Origin: Sinomonas sp. ASV322
Lineage (GTDB): Bacteria > Actinomycetota > Actinomycetes > Actinomycetales > Micrococcaceae
NCBI RefSeq assembly: GCF_030908245.1
Contig: NZ_JAVFJJ010000002.1
Span: 1-64,000 of the forward strand
Direction of reading: 5' to 3'
Length of the DNA: 64,000 nt
Shown: positions 40,391 to 48,248 of the stretch, in pieces
How positions within the stretch are numbered: position 1 is the first letter of the stretch
Layout: the number at the start of each line of letters is the position of its first letter
Notes under the pieces: model-generated
The model's database searches: none
Told to the model about the DNA's origin: nothing
What the model saw: the letters and a program-made list of their open reading frames with translations, nothing else
Position numbers and translations under genes: made by a program

Positions 40391-40405
40391 TTGAGGAAAC
40401 CTTGA
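40391..40405. promoter_or_regulatory. TTGA-N7-TTGA direct repeat between regulator and secreted-protein gene
   Basis: TTGAGGAAACCTTGA has two TTGA units 11 bp apart, matching the repeat series at 37654-37686. The shared spacing and the adjacent OmpR-type gene make it a candidate binding site for that regulator, controlling one or both divergent genes. Confidence 0.58.
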
Positions 40406-40485
40406 ACTTCCGCGGCGGTTGGGCTTGAGACCACGCTGAGAGCATGGAACGACGACACGAGCGAAGCACGCCGGAAGGAGGGCGG

Positions 40486-40947
40486 ATGGCACGTCACGCA
40501 GCCCCCTGGGCCGAGCGGCTGAACGCGACGGCCCGCGCATGCCGCGGCCCCATTCATGCGATCGCACCGGTGGTCGCCGCCGCCCTGCTCCTCATGGCCC
40601 CCGCCACCGCCCAGGCTAGCTTCGCGGCCGCGGGCGCTGCCGCACTGACGGCCTCCACCTACTCCATTCCGGCGCCGGCGAGCGTCAATGCGTCCTACGT
40701 CTGCGCGTCAAACGGCAAACTGGCCACAGTCACCGTCCTCAGCTACAGCACAGTCCCCCGGGCAACCGCCTACACGTTCACGCTCACCGCCCCTGACGGA
40801 ACCAGCAGTTCGACCACGACCACCCTGACCACCGTGGTCCTCGCCCAGAGTTCCGCGAGCGCCGGCAACCGTATCTACACCCTCACTGTCCAGGCCCGGG
40901 TCGGGTCGTGGATCGGGGCCGCTCTCACCCAGACCCACGGCTGCTGA
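40486..40947 (+). CDS. Secreted beta-rich protein near the TasA-like locus
   Basis: A 153-residue exported protein with a basic N-terminus and signal helix (IHAIAPVVAAALLLMAPATAQAS, cleavage near AQA-SFA), then an Ig/fibronectin III-like domain: SASVNASYVCASNGKLATVTVLSYSTV-type strands, TAYTFTLTAPDGTSSSTTTT and IYTLTVQARVGSWIGAALTQTHGC. The two cysteines, YVC and the terminal HGC, could form a disulphide. ATG at 40486 has AAGGAGG 4 nt upstream. It is divergent from the OmpR-type regulator and probably belongs to the same surface programme as the TasA-like protein. Confidence 0.65.
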   Translation: MARHAAPWAERLNATARACRGPIHAIAPVVAAALLLMAPATAQASFAAAGAAALTASTYSIPAPASVNASYVCASNGKLATVTVLSYSTVPRATAYTFTLTAPDGTSSSTTTTLTTVVLAQSSASAGNRIYTLTVQARVGSWIGAALTQTHGC

Positions 40948-40967
40948 CCCCGCACTGAGCCGGCCCG

Positions 40968-40995
40968 ACGACGGCGGGTTCCCTCCCGCCGTCGT
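40968..40995 (+). terminator. Terminator with ACGACGGCGGG stem
   Basis: ACGACGGCGGG (40968-40978), a TTCCCT loop and the perfect 11-nt complement (40985-40995) lie between the convergent secreted-protein and histidine kinase genes. The stem is the same as in the hairpins at 9271-9304 and 28481-28518. Confidence 0.7.
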
Positions 40996-41029
40996 TCGAA
41001 GTCTGAGGGACTGCCCAGGGCTACAGGCG

Positions 41030-42670
41030 TTACTCCCCTCTCAGCGGGAGCCGCACCGTAAACGTGCTTCCGACGCCGACCTCGCTCGTGCACTCGATCG
41101 TGCCGCCGTGCTTCTCGGCAACCTCCCTCGCGAGTGCGAGGCCGAGGCCGGTTCCTGGGATTCCGGTGCCGATAACGCTCGCGCTGCGGCCGAAGCGCGT
41201 GAAGATTCGATCGAGATCTTCGGAGGCGATACCCATGCCGTGGTCCTCGACCGCGCACACTGCCCACTCGCCGTCGCGCGACGCGCGGAGCGCGATCTCC
41301 GTGCCCGAGCCAGAGTACTTGAGCGCATTGGAAACCAAGTTGTCGAGGATCCGCACGAGTCCGGTGCGGTCGCCCAGGATGGGGAGCGCGCCGTCCGTCT
41401 CCACGCTCAGCCGGATCCCCCGGCGTTTGGCTTCGGCGCTGGAGGAGCCACCGGCCTCGCGGACGAGCTCGGCCAGATCGAGCGGGAGGCGGATCTCTGT
41501 CGAGTCCCTTCCGGATGCGGCCTCGAGAATGTCGTCCACCATCTGGTTCACGTGCTGGGCGTTGCGCGATATTACCTCGAGGTCCGCGCGGGAAGTCGGG
41601 CTCAGCAGGGGGTCGTCCTGGACCATCTCGGCGTAGCCCATGATGTTCGCAATCGGTGTCCGGAACTCGTGCGACATGATCGAGAGAAACCTGTCCCTCG
41701 CCCGGACCGCGGCTACGACGTCGGTCACGTCAGAGGAGGCGACGACGGTCCCCGCGCGCTCGCCGGCCGCGTCAACGAATCCGCGGACCGTGACCGAGAC
41801 GGTGCGCGCCGCCGGGCCGGCGCCGAGGCGGTACAGCTCACGCTCGACCTCCTCGCCCGCAAGGGCGCGTTCGAGGGCCCACTGCTCCGGCGGCAGAGGA
41901 GCCTCGGAGCCTTCGCGGTAGATCAGCATCTCGGATTCACGATCTGCCGTGACCCCGTCCGCCGGCATGGCCGCGGCGTACACCTCGATCTGCTTGGAGT
42001 TCGCGAACATGCCCTTGCCTTGAGCGTCGAGCACGATGACCCCGACATCGACCGTCTCAAGAACGGTGTCCAAGAGGTGTTCCCGGGTCTCGCTGCGGTC
42101 GAGGAGCTCCTCGACGCGCGACTGCTGGGTCATGCCGCTGACCGTCATCACGGAGGCCCCGATGCCGACGGCCAGCATCATGATGGGCGTCACGAGCTGA
42201 CCCACGAGCAGGCGCAGATCAAGCGTGCCCGCCGCGAAAAGCGGTTCCCAGACCATGACCAGAGAGGCGACGCCGCCCAAGAGCACCATGAGTCGCGCCC
42301 GATAGCCCGAGCCCGCGACCCACAGCACAGGAAACACGGCGAGCAGCCCGAGGCCGGAGAGTGCGTCTGATGCGGAGGACCGCACCAGGCTCACGGGGAT
42401 GAAGTCGAGAAACGGGATCACGAGGAACGCCCCGTACGGGAGCCTGCGCCACGGGATGACCGCGCACAGGGCGAAGAGACCGACCGCGAGCGCCTGGGCC
42501 GCGAGGAACGAGGGATCACGGAACTTCCGCGGATCGGCCACGGCCACGATGGCGCACACCAGGAGCATCGTGAGATTCAGCGGAAGCTGGCTCATGAGCA
42601 CTCTGCCGGTCAGGTTCAGCTCGTGGAAGTGGAGCCTTCCCAGCAGCAGCACGTCCAGCAGCTTCTCCAC
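41030..42670 (-). CDS. PAS-containing sensor histidine kinase
   Basis: Membrane histidine kinase of 546 residues. Six hydrophobic segments fill residues 25-180 (LPLNLTMLLVCAIVAV through VGIGASVMTV). A PAS-like domain (about 200-320, LETVDVGVIVLDAQGKGMFANSKQ) follows, then HisKA with the phosphorylated His in RFLSIMSHEFRTPIANIMGYAEMV and HATPase_c with NLVSNALKYSGSG, EDHGMGIASEDL and GTGLGLALAREVAEKHGG. GTG at 42670 has GGGAG 6 nt upstream; the frame is open to 42709. It has no cognate regulator beside it in an operon, so the OmpR-type regulator at 39.5 kb or a phosphorelay through the HPt protein is possible. Confidence 0.85.
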   Translation of the reverse strand: MEKLLDVLLLGRLHFHELNLTGRVLMSQLPLNLTMLLVCAIVAVADPRKFRDPSFLAAQALAVGLFALCAVIPWRRLPYGAFLVIPFLDFIPVSLVRSSASDALSGLGLLAVFPVLWVAGSGYRARLMVLLGGVASLVMVWEPLFAAGTLDLRLLVGQLVTPIMMLAVGIGASVMTVSGMTQQSRVEELLDRSETREHLLDTVLETVDVGVIVLDAQGKGMFANSKQIEVYAAAMPADGVTADRESEMLIYREGSEAPLPPEQWALERALAGEEVERELYRLGAGPAARTVSVTVRGFVDAAGERAGTVVASSDVTDVVAAVRARDRFLSIMSHEFRTPIANIMGYAEMVQDDPLLSPTSRADLEVISRNAQHVNQMVDDILEAASGRDSTEIRLPLDLAELVREAGGSSSAEAKRRGIRLSVETDGALPILGDRTGLVRILDNLVSNALKYSGSGTEIALRASRDGEWAVCAVEDHGMGIASEDLDRIFTRFGRSASVIGTGIPGTGLGLALAREVAEKHGGTIECTSEVGVGSTFTVRLPLRGE

Positions 42671-42699
42671 GTTGTTCTCCCGCGCCCAGACAGTTTTCG

Positions 42700-42718
42700 G
42701 CCACACCAATTGTGTGGC
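42700..42718. promoter_or_regulatory. Inverted repeat upstream of the kinase gene
   Basis: GCCACAC and GTGTGGC are perfect 7-nt arms with a 5-nt CAATT spacer, 30 nt upstream of the kinase start. It could be an operator; no regulator is assigned. Confidence 0.4.
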
Positions 42719-42799
42719 AGAACGATCACCGGTCGGGCATCGCGCCGCAAGGTGAAGCGCTGACCATGCTCCCGTTCTTCACTCACGCTTCCGGCGGAT

Positions 42800-43375
42800 T
42801 CACGCCGCGGCGCTGGCCCTCTTCCGGAGCGGCGCGAGGGCCTCGCTCCAGGCGATGACCTGATCGAGCATGACGTCGAGGCTCCGGCGCGCGAAGTCGT
42901 CGGGCTTGAACGAGCGGCGATTCTCGAACGACGTTGCGAAGGGGAGAATCACCTGGGCGCGGACGTCCGCCATCTGCAGCTCGCCCGCCATGAGCCGCAG
43001 ATGCTCGACGGCGCGGACGCCTCCGGCCGATCCGTACGAGGCAAAGCCCACGGCCTTGTTGTTCCATTCGGCGTAGAGGTAGTCGATTGCGTTCTTGAGC
43101 ACGGCCGAGGTGCTGTGGTTGTACTCGGGCGTGACGATGACGAAGCCGTCGAAGGAGGCAATCTTCTCGGCCCAGCGTCGCGTGTGCTCGTTCTCGTACC
43201 GGCCGAGCGACGGCGGAAGCGGTTCATCGAGGAGCGGGAGCGGATGGTCTCTCAGGTCGACGAGCTCGAAAGTGGCGTCGGTCCGCCGGGACGCCGCCTC
43301 GAAGAGCCACTTGGCGACCTGCTCGCCGTTCCGATGCGGCCTGGTGCTGCCGAGGATAATGCCGATGCGCGTCAT
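42800..43375 (-). CDS. NADPH-dependent FMN reductase-family flavoprotein
   Basis: A 191-residue flavodoxin-like reductase. The FMN phosphate loop is IGIILGSTRPHRNGEQVAKWL, and the second flavin contact is FVIVTPEYNHSTSAVLKNAIDYLYAEWNNKAVGFASYGSAGGVRAVEHLR, the hallmark of the SsuE/ArsH/chromate-reductase group. It likely reduces quinones, azo compounds or free flavin in the cytoplasm. It is divergent from a MarR-family gene across an 86-nt region and is a probable target of that regulator. Confidence 0.87.
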   Translation of the reverse strand: MTRIGIILGSTRPHRNGEQVAKWLFEAASRRTDATFELVDLRDHPLPLLDEPLPPSLGRYENEHTRRWAEKIASFDGFVIVTPEYNHSTSAVLKNAIDYLYAEWNNKAVGFASYGSAGGVRAVEHLRLMAGELQMADVRAQVILPFATSFENRRSFKPDDFARRSLDVMLDQVIAWSEALAPLRKRASAAA

Positions 43376-43437
43376 GCGACCCCCCGAGTGGGTTCGTGGC
43401 TCATACTGCGTGACCTATATGGTATGTGGCATTAACT

Positions 43438-43445
43438 ATCTAGAT
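43438..43445. promoter_or_regulatory. Candidate MarR operator core
   Basis: ATCTAGAT is a perfect 8-bp palindrome in an AT-rich stretch between the divergent FMN reductase and MarR genes, 17 nt before the MarR start. The stretch is the only AT-rich block in the region. The full operator length cannot be fixed by eye. Confidence 0.4.
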
Positions 43446-43461
43446 TGCGTACGATACTCGG

Positions 43462-43941
43462 ATGGAGGCGAGCACGCAAGGCCGAACGGTGACACGTCAG
43501 GTACCCGACGCGGCGCAGGGCCTCGTCCAGCTCTCGGGCCTCGTGCAGGCGGCATTCGCGCGCGTCGCGGATCGGCTCGAGCTCACCCCCGCGCAGGCCC
43601 GTCTCCTGTGCGTTCTGGCCGAAGGCCCGCGTGGCATGGCCGATCTCGCCCGCGGTTTCGGCGTCGAAAAGGCCGCGCTCACAGGCCTCGTCGATCGCGC
43701 CGAGCGACGCGGCCTCGCCGAACGGGTCCGGGTCGACGGCGACCGGCGGGCCGTCCGCGTCGCGCTCACGGAATCCGGGCGGCAGTCCGCTCGGGCGTTC
43801 CATTCCGAGGTGACCCATGAGCTCCGCGAGCTCGTCGCGCCCCTCGCCCCCGAGGACCGCGTGCGCTTCCAGACCGCCCTCGCCGTGATTGCCGACGCCG
43901 CGGGCCCCGCGGGCCTGTGGGGCCTCGGCCAGGCATGCTGA
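43462..43941 (+). CDS. MarR-family transcriptional regulator
   Basis: A 159-residue winged-helix regulator. Core segments are LTPAQARLLCVLAEGPRGMADLARGFGVEKAALTGLVDRAERRGLAERVRVDGDRRAVRVALTESGR, the complete MarR DNA-binding region with its DxRxxxVxLT wing. The ATG at 43462 lacks a ribosome site, and a TACGAT hexamer ends 6 nt before it, suggesting a leaderless transcript. It is divergent from the flavoprotein gene and probably represses it until an aromatic or oxidising ligand binds. Confidence 0.86.
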   Translation: MEASTQGRTVTRQVPDAAQGLVQLSGLVQAAFARVADRLELTPAQARLLCVLAEGPRGMADLARGFGVEKAALTGLVDRAERRGLAERVRVDGDRRAVRVALTESGRQSARAFHSEVTHELRELVAPLAPEDRVRFQTALAVIADAAGPAGLWGLGQAC

Positions 43942-44011
43942 GTCCGGGAAGCCGGACATCTCTTGCGCCAGACACTGGCGCAGGAGGCGTGGCGTGCGAT
44001 GTCCTGAATTC

Positions 44012-45049
44012 ATGAGCGAAGTGTCCACTCCCGCCGAGGTCGGTGCCGGTCCAGAATTGTCCGATCCCGCATTGGCCGACGTCCTCCCGCAGGCCTGGTC
44101 GGGACGCCACGATGGCGACACCCCGGAGCACCGGCGATGGTGGCAGGCCGTGCGCCCGCTCAGCGCCGCGGCACTTGCGGAGGCCGCAGCCGCACGGACG
44201 ACGGCCGACGGCGGCGCCCGCCCGGGCGTCCTGCTCGGCTTCCGCTCCGACGAGGGGGTGCGCCGCAACAAGGGGCGCGTCGGGGCGGCAGAGGCACCGA
44301 CCGCCGTCCGCGCGGCCCTGGGCCCGCTCGCCTTCCACCTCGAGCGTGCGGTCTTCGACGCGGGAGACGTCGTCGTGGCACTCGGCACCGAGAGCGAGCC
44401 GGGCGATCTCGAAGGCGGCCAAGAACGCTGCGGAGCGCTCGTCGCCGCCCTGCTCAACGCCGGCGCGCTCACCGTGACGCTCGGCGGCGGGCACGAGACG
44501 GCGTTCGCGAGCTACCTCGGCGTCGTGGACTCGGCGCGCGCCGCGGGCGCCCGCGTGGGCGTGCTCAACCTCGACGCCCATTTCGACCTGCGCGACGAGG
44601 AACGGGCGAGCTCCGGCACTCCGTTCCTCCAGATGGCCCGCGCCGAAGCCGCCGAGGGGCGCTCGCTCGAGTACGCCGTCGTCGGCATCTCCCGCCCCAA
44701 CAACACGCTCGCCCTCTTCCACCGCGCCGACGAGCTCGGCGTGCGGTACCTCCTCGACGAGTACGCGACGCGCGAGACAGCCGAGGCCTTCGTCGAGGAC
44801 TTCCTCGCGGAGCTCGACGCGGTCTACCTGACCATCGACCTCGACGTCCTGCCCGCCGCCGTCGCCCCCGGGGTGTCCGCGCCCGCGGCGCTCGGCGTGC
44901 CGCTCGAGGTGATCGTCGCCGTCGTCCGCCGGATCGCCGCGAGCGGGAAGCTCCTGCATGCGGACATCGCCGAGCTCAACCCGACGTACGACGTCGACTC
45001 CCGCACGGCGCGCATCGCCGCGCGGCTCGTCGACACGATCCTGGGGTAG
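44012..45049 (+). CDS. hutG: Formimidoylglutamase (HutG)
   Basis: Arginase-superfamily enzyme hydrolysing N-formimidoyl-L-glutamate to glutamate and formamide, the last step of histidine degradation. The 345-residue protein carries the binuclear manganese motifs TLGGGHETAFASYLG, GVLNLDAHFDLRD and VYLTIDLDVLPAAVAPGVSAPA in order, and VGISRPNNT between them. ATG at 44012 opens the family-like sequence; the frame extends further upstream without similarity. It lies 70 nt after the MarR gene, and about 4.3 kb from hutH and hutU with unrelated genes between, so the hut pathway is split here. hutI is not in the window. Confidence 0.87.
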   Translation: MSEVSTPAEVGAGPELSDPALADVLPQAWSGRHDGDTPEHRRWWQAVRPLSAAALAEAAAARTTADGGARPGVLLGFRSDEGVRRNKGRVGAAEAPTAVRAALGPLAFHLERAVFDAGDVVVALGTESEPGDLEGGQERCGALVAALLNAGALTVTLGGGHETAFASYLGVVDSARAAGARVGVLNLDAHFDLRDEERASSGTPFLQMARAEAAEGRSLEYAVVGISRPNNTLALFHRADELGVRYLLDEYATRETAEAFVEDFLAELDAVYLTIDLDVLPAAVAPGVSAPAALGVPLEVIVAVVRRIAASGKLLHADIAELNPTYDVDSRTARIAARLVDTILG

Positions 45050-45114
45050 GCGGCCGCCGTCGCTGGATTGGCTCGCATCGGCCCGCCCCAAACCGATCGG
45101 CCGCCCCACGATCC

Positions 45115-45192
45115 CATAACCGTCGGCTAGCAGCACAACCGTCCCTCGCGACGCGCTCCAAGGGACGGTCTTGTCGCCCAGAGACGGTTATG
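45115..45192. repeat. Nested palindrome, CATAACCGTC family (copy 1)
   Basis: A 78-nt element with outer arms CATAACCGTC/GACGGTTATG and inner arms ACAACCGTCCCT/AGGGACGGTCTTGT (one mismatch). It matches the 78-nt element at 52975-53052 in length and both arm sequences. It lies between hutG and the PAP2 gene. Confidence 0.85.
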
Positions 45193-45267
45193 TGCGCCTC
45201 AGCGAGTTGCGTCCCGTTGTCCCCACCCTCCGCCGGAAGTAGATTCGACGCGTGCGACAGGATTGCG

Positions 45268-46989
45268 ATGATCGGGTCTGATGTCATGGATCGGCCGCGG
45301 CGCCCGCGCGGCTGGGGCAGCGGAGCGGTGGCGCACCTCGTGCTCGCCGTCGTCGCCCTCATCCTCATGGGGGCCTGCCTCTACGCGGTGAGGACGTTCA
45401 CGGTGTTCGCGTCCCCCACGCTGTTCCTTGCCGCGATCTTCCTCTTGGTCGTCTTCATCGGCGTGCTCGTCTACGCCCTCCTCCGCGCCCTCACGCTGCC
45501 GGGCGCCATGCTCAGGTCCCTCGGCGCGTCCGCGTGGGTCGGGCTCGAATCGAACCAGTACGTGGTGCGGTTCAGGACCACGGGCTCGCCGTGGGTGCGC
45601 TGGCTTCGGAATCGGCTGCGCCTCGACACGCCGACGGGCCTCTGGCTGACCGCCACGATTGTCATCACGGCGATCCCGTTGGGCAACTTCCTCAACCTCG
45701 CCTTCGCGGTCGCCGCCCATGGGGCCCTCACCCAAGTGGACCAGCGCATCGCAAACCTCATGCCCACGATCCGCACAGACGGGGAGACCGCGTTCTTCGC
45801 GTCCGCGACGATGCTCGCGAACGTTGAGACGCTCGTCCTGGTCACCGCTGCGGCCGTCATCATCCTGTGGTGGAAGCGCGAGCGGTTCCTCGCCGGAGCG
45901 GTCCTCGCGACGGTGCTCCTTCAAGAGGGGCTGTACGACGCGATCAAGCCAATCGTGGGCCGGGCGCGCCCGGACGCGTCCCTCGCCCTCCTGGTCAACA
46001 CGGGCCCCAGCTTCCCTAGCGGGCACGTCATGCGCGCGACCGTTGCCTACGGGATCATCGCGTACGTGCTGTTCAAGACGTTCCGATCGAGGGCCGCGAG
46101 GGCGGCCACGGTCGCCGTCTATCTTCTGATCGCGCTGCTCGTGGGCCTGAGCCGGGTCTACCTCGGCGTCCACTACGCGACGGATGTGTGGGGCAGCATG
46201 CTGCTGGGCGCCGCGGTGCTCGCGGCCGTCGTTGGGTTCCTTGAGATCGCGGCGCGCTTCCCGATCGTCAGTGGCCGACGGCGGCCGGTCGCCCCCGGGC
46301 GCCTCCTCGCCGTCGTCCCCGCCCTGGGGATCGCCTTCGCCCTCGTCGCCGCGCCGTTCCTCGTCCACCCCGAGGATCATCCGGCGCCGCCGCGCACCCA
46401 GGCGCTGCCCTCCCTCGACACCGCCTCCCTCTCCCGCCTGCCGGTCTACAGCGAGACGCTCACGGGAGACAGGATGGAGCCGGCCAGCTTCGTGTTCGTC
46501 GGGACCGAAGACGAGCTCGTGCACGCGTTCGAGGGCCGCGGGTGGGATCGGGCCGACCGGTCCACGCTCGCCGACACCCTCCGTGCCGTGGCCGTCGGAT
46601 TCCAGGGCGGCCAATACCGCACCGCGCCCGTCACCCCAGCGTTCATGGCCTCCGAGCCCGAGGCCATCGCGTTCCAGCAGGCCACCGCGTCGAACACGCT
46701 GCGCCAGCGCCACCACATCCGCATCTGGCGCTCAAGCTACACGGCGCCGGACGGGCGAGCCGTCTGGGAGGCCACGGCCAGCTTCGATGACGGGATCGAA
46801 TTCGCGGGGGCCGCCAAGATCCCGACCCACCACATCGACCCCAATGTCGACGCCGAACGCGCGTACATCATCGGTTCCCTCGGGTACCCCGAGCACCTTG
46901 TGCCCCTCACGACGCCCCAGATGGGTCACAACGGAAGCGGGGACGAGTTCTTCACCGACGGCAAAGCGGAGCTCGTGAGCCTGCAGTAG
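45268..46989 (+). CDS. PAP2-family phosphatase with LssY-like C-terminal domain
   Basis: A 573-residue membrane protein. Several N-terminal helices lead into the acid phosphatase domain, with the three signature motifs KPIVGRARPD, SFPSGHVMRA and SRVYLGVHYATDVWG (about residues 230-310). After a further membrane helix (LLAVVPALGIAFALVAAPFLV) comes a soluble C-terminal domain of about 190 residues (YSETLTGDRMEPASFVFVGTEDELVHAFEGRGWDRAD, RIWRSSYTAPDGRAVWEATASFDDG) of the LssY type. It likely dephosphorylates lipid phosphates or undecaprenyl pyrophosphate at the outer membrane face. ATG at 45268 has AGGA 6 nt upstream. Confidence 0.85.
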   Translation: MIGSDVMDRPRRPRGWGSGAVAHLVLAVVALILMGACLYAVRTFTVFASPTLFLAAIFLLVVFIGVLVYALLRALTLPGAMLRSLGASAWVGLESNQYVVRFRTTGSPWVRWLRNRLRLDTPTGLWLTATIVITAIPLGNFLNLAFAVAAHGALTQVDQRIANLMPTIRTDGETAFFASATMLANVETLVLVTAAAVIILWWKRERFLAGAVLATVLLQEGLYDAIKPIVGRARPDASLALLVNTGPSFPSGHVMRATVAYGIIAYVLFKTFRSRAARAATVAVYLLIALLVGLSRVYLGVHYATDVWGSMLLGAAVLAAVVGFLEIAARFPIVSGRRRPVAPGRLLAVVPALGIAFALVAAPFLVHPEDHPAPPRTQALPSLDTASLSRLPVYSETLTGDRMEPASFVFVGTEDELVHAFEGRGWDRADRSTLADTLRAVAVGFQGGQYRTAPVTPAFMASEPEAIAFQQATASNTLRQRHHIRIWRSSYTAPDGRAVWEATASFDDGIEFAGAAKIPTHHIDPNVDAERAYIIGSLGYPEHLVPLTTPQMGHNGSGDEFFTDGKAELVSLQ

Positions 46990-47046
46990 GGCCGGGCCGC
47001 GTGCGGCGCGGTCCCTCCGGGCGGTCGTCGCGCGGTCCCGCGGTCT

Positions 47047-47068
47047 CTTCCAGTACGCGTACTGGAAG
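47047..47068. promoter_or_regulatory. 22-bp perfect palindrome upstream of the ars operon
   Basis: TTCCAGTACGCGTACTGGAA (47048-47067) extends by one base each side to 22 bp of perfect symmetry. A partial second copy with the same GTACGCGT centre lies at 47083-47096. The pair is about 60-110 nt upstream of arsR and downstream of the PAP2 gene. It could be an operator or a gene-end structure. Confidence 0.6.
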
Positions 47069-47154
47069 GACGGTGCCGTCGTGTACGCGTGCAGGAACGG
47101 ACGGAGGTGCGTCGCCGCTTGCCTTAGCGTATCGACAAGCGTGAATATTTATCT

Positions 47155-47511
47155 GTGTCTATGGATCTTGGCCTGACCCCTGTGCAGACGGTCGCGTGCT
47201 GTTCTCCACTCTCGAGGGAGCCCCTGTCCCAGGACGTGGCCGAACAGGTCTCGCTCGTGCTGAAGGCCTTGGGCGACCCAGTGCGGCTGCGGCTGATGTC
47301 CCTCGTTGCCTCGCACGAGGGCGGTGAGGCCTGCGTGTGCGATTTGAACGACGCGTTCGACCTCTCCCAGCCGACCATCAGCCACCACCTCAAGGTGCTT
47401 CACGAGGTAGGCCTGCTCGAGCGCGAGAAGCGCGGGGTGTGGGTCTACTACCGGGCCCGGACCGAGGCCTTGGCGAACCTTGCGTCGCTCATCGGCGGGA
47501 CAGCGAAGTGA
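47155..47511 (+). CDS. arsR: ArsR-family arsenite-responsive repressor
   Basis: A 118-residue metalloregulatory winged helix: VSLVLKALGDPVRLRLMSLVASHEGGEACVCDLNDAFDLSQPTISHHLKVLHEVGLLEREKRGVWVYYRA. Cysteine pairs sit at positions 15-16 (TVACCSPLS) and 60/62 (CVC), the layout of the Corynebacterium glutamicum ArsR, in which Cys15, Cys16 and Cys55 bind As(III). Start GTG 47155 gives this numbering; ATG 47161 is the alternative. The promoter is AT-rich (GAATATTTATCT) and no ribosome site is visible. It is the first gene of arsR-aquaporin-arsC-cysteine peptide. Confidence 0.9.
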   Translation: MSMDLGLTPVQTVACCSPLSREPLSQDVAEQVSLVLKALGDPVRLRLMSLVASHEGGEACVCDLNDAFDLSQPTISHHLKVLHEVGLLEREKRGVWVYYRARTEALANLASLIGGTAK

Positions 47512-48248
47512 GCCTGCTCGCCCGCCGCGCGCTGGCCGAGCTGGCCGGGACGGCGTTCCTCGTGATGGCCGTGGTCGGCTCGGGGATCATGGCCTCCCGG
47601 CTCTCCCCGAACGACCCTGGGCTGGCGATGCTGGAGAACAGCATCGCGACCGGCGCCGCGCTCGTGGCTCTGATCATCGCGCTCCAGCCAGTCTCGGCCT
47701 CGTTCAACCCGGTCGTGACCCTCGTCGAGAAGGCGCTCGGTCTCCTCGACTGGCGCACGGCCTCGGTTCTGATCGTCACCCAGTTCGTCGGCGGCCTCGC
47801 CGGGACCGTCATCGCGAACGCGATGTTCGGCCTCGACGCCGCTGCCCTGTCCACACACGCCCGAACGGGGCCGGCCCTGTGGCTCGGCGAAATCGTGGCC
47901 ACGGTCGGGCTGCTCCTCGTGGTCTTCGGCACGGTCCGCTCCGGCCGCGCCGACCGGGTCGCGTTCGCCGTCGGGGGCTACATCGCCGCCGCGTATTGGT
48001 TCACGAGCTCGACCAGCTTCGCCAACCCCGCAGTGACCCTTGCCCGCACCATCACGGACACGTTCGCCGGGATCGCCCCGGCCTCCGCCCCAGGCTTCGT
48101 GCTCGCCCAGCTGATCGGCGGGGCCCTGGGGTTCATGCTCGTCTGCCTTCTTTTCCCCGCCCCTGCCCCTGGCCCATCCGTTGCCAGTGCCCTCAGCGCC
48201 GCTCCCACGCCCGATCGAAAGGTCTTCCATGAGCCCCGAAACTCCTGA
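47508..48248 (+). CDS. Aquaglyceroporin-family channel of the ars operon (AqpS-like)
   Basis: A 246-residue MIP-family channel with six helices and two half-helices. The pore motifs are SFNPVVTLVEKALG (NPV in place of NPA) and SFANPAVTLARTITDTFAG (NPA). GTG at 47508 overlaps the arsR stop by 4 nt, so the channel is coupled to the regulator. No ArsB or Acr3 pump is present. In Sinorhizobium meliloti an AqpS channel with ArsC confers arsenate resistance by letting arsenite formed inside flow out down its gradient; the same logic fits here. The 3' end overlaps arsC by 20 nt. Confidence 0.85.
   Translation: MSLLARRALAELAGTAFLVMAVVGSGIMASRLSPNDPGLAMLENSIATGAALVALIIALQPVSASFNPVVTLVEKALGLLDWRTASVLIVTQFVGGLAGTVIANAMFGLDAAALSTHARTGPALWLGEIVATVGLLLVVFGTVRSGRADRVAFAVGGYIAAAYWFTSSTSFANPAVTLARTITDTFAGIAPASAPGFVLAQLIGGALGFMLVCLLFPAPAPGPSVASALSAAPTPDRKVFHEPRNS

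Noticed and set aside
46990-47046. Small gene between the PAP2 gene and arsR
   Set aside because: No start with ribosome site or reading frame with plausible composition; the region is better explained by palindromes and the ars promoter.
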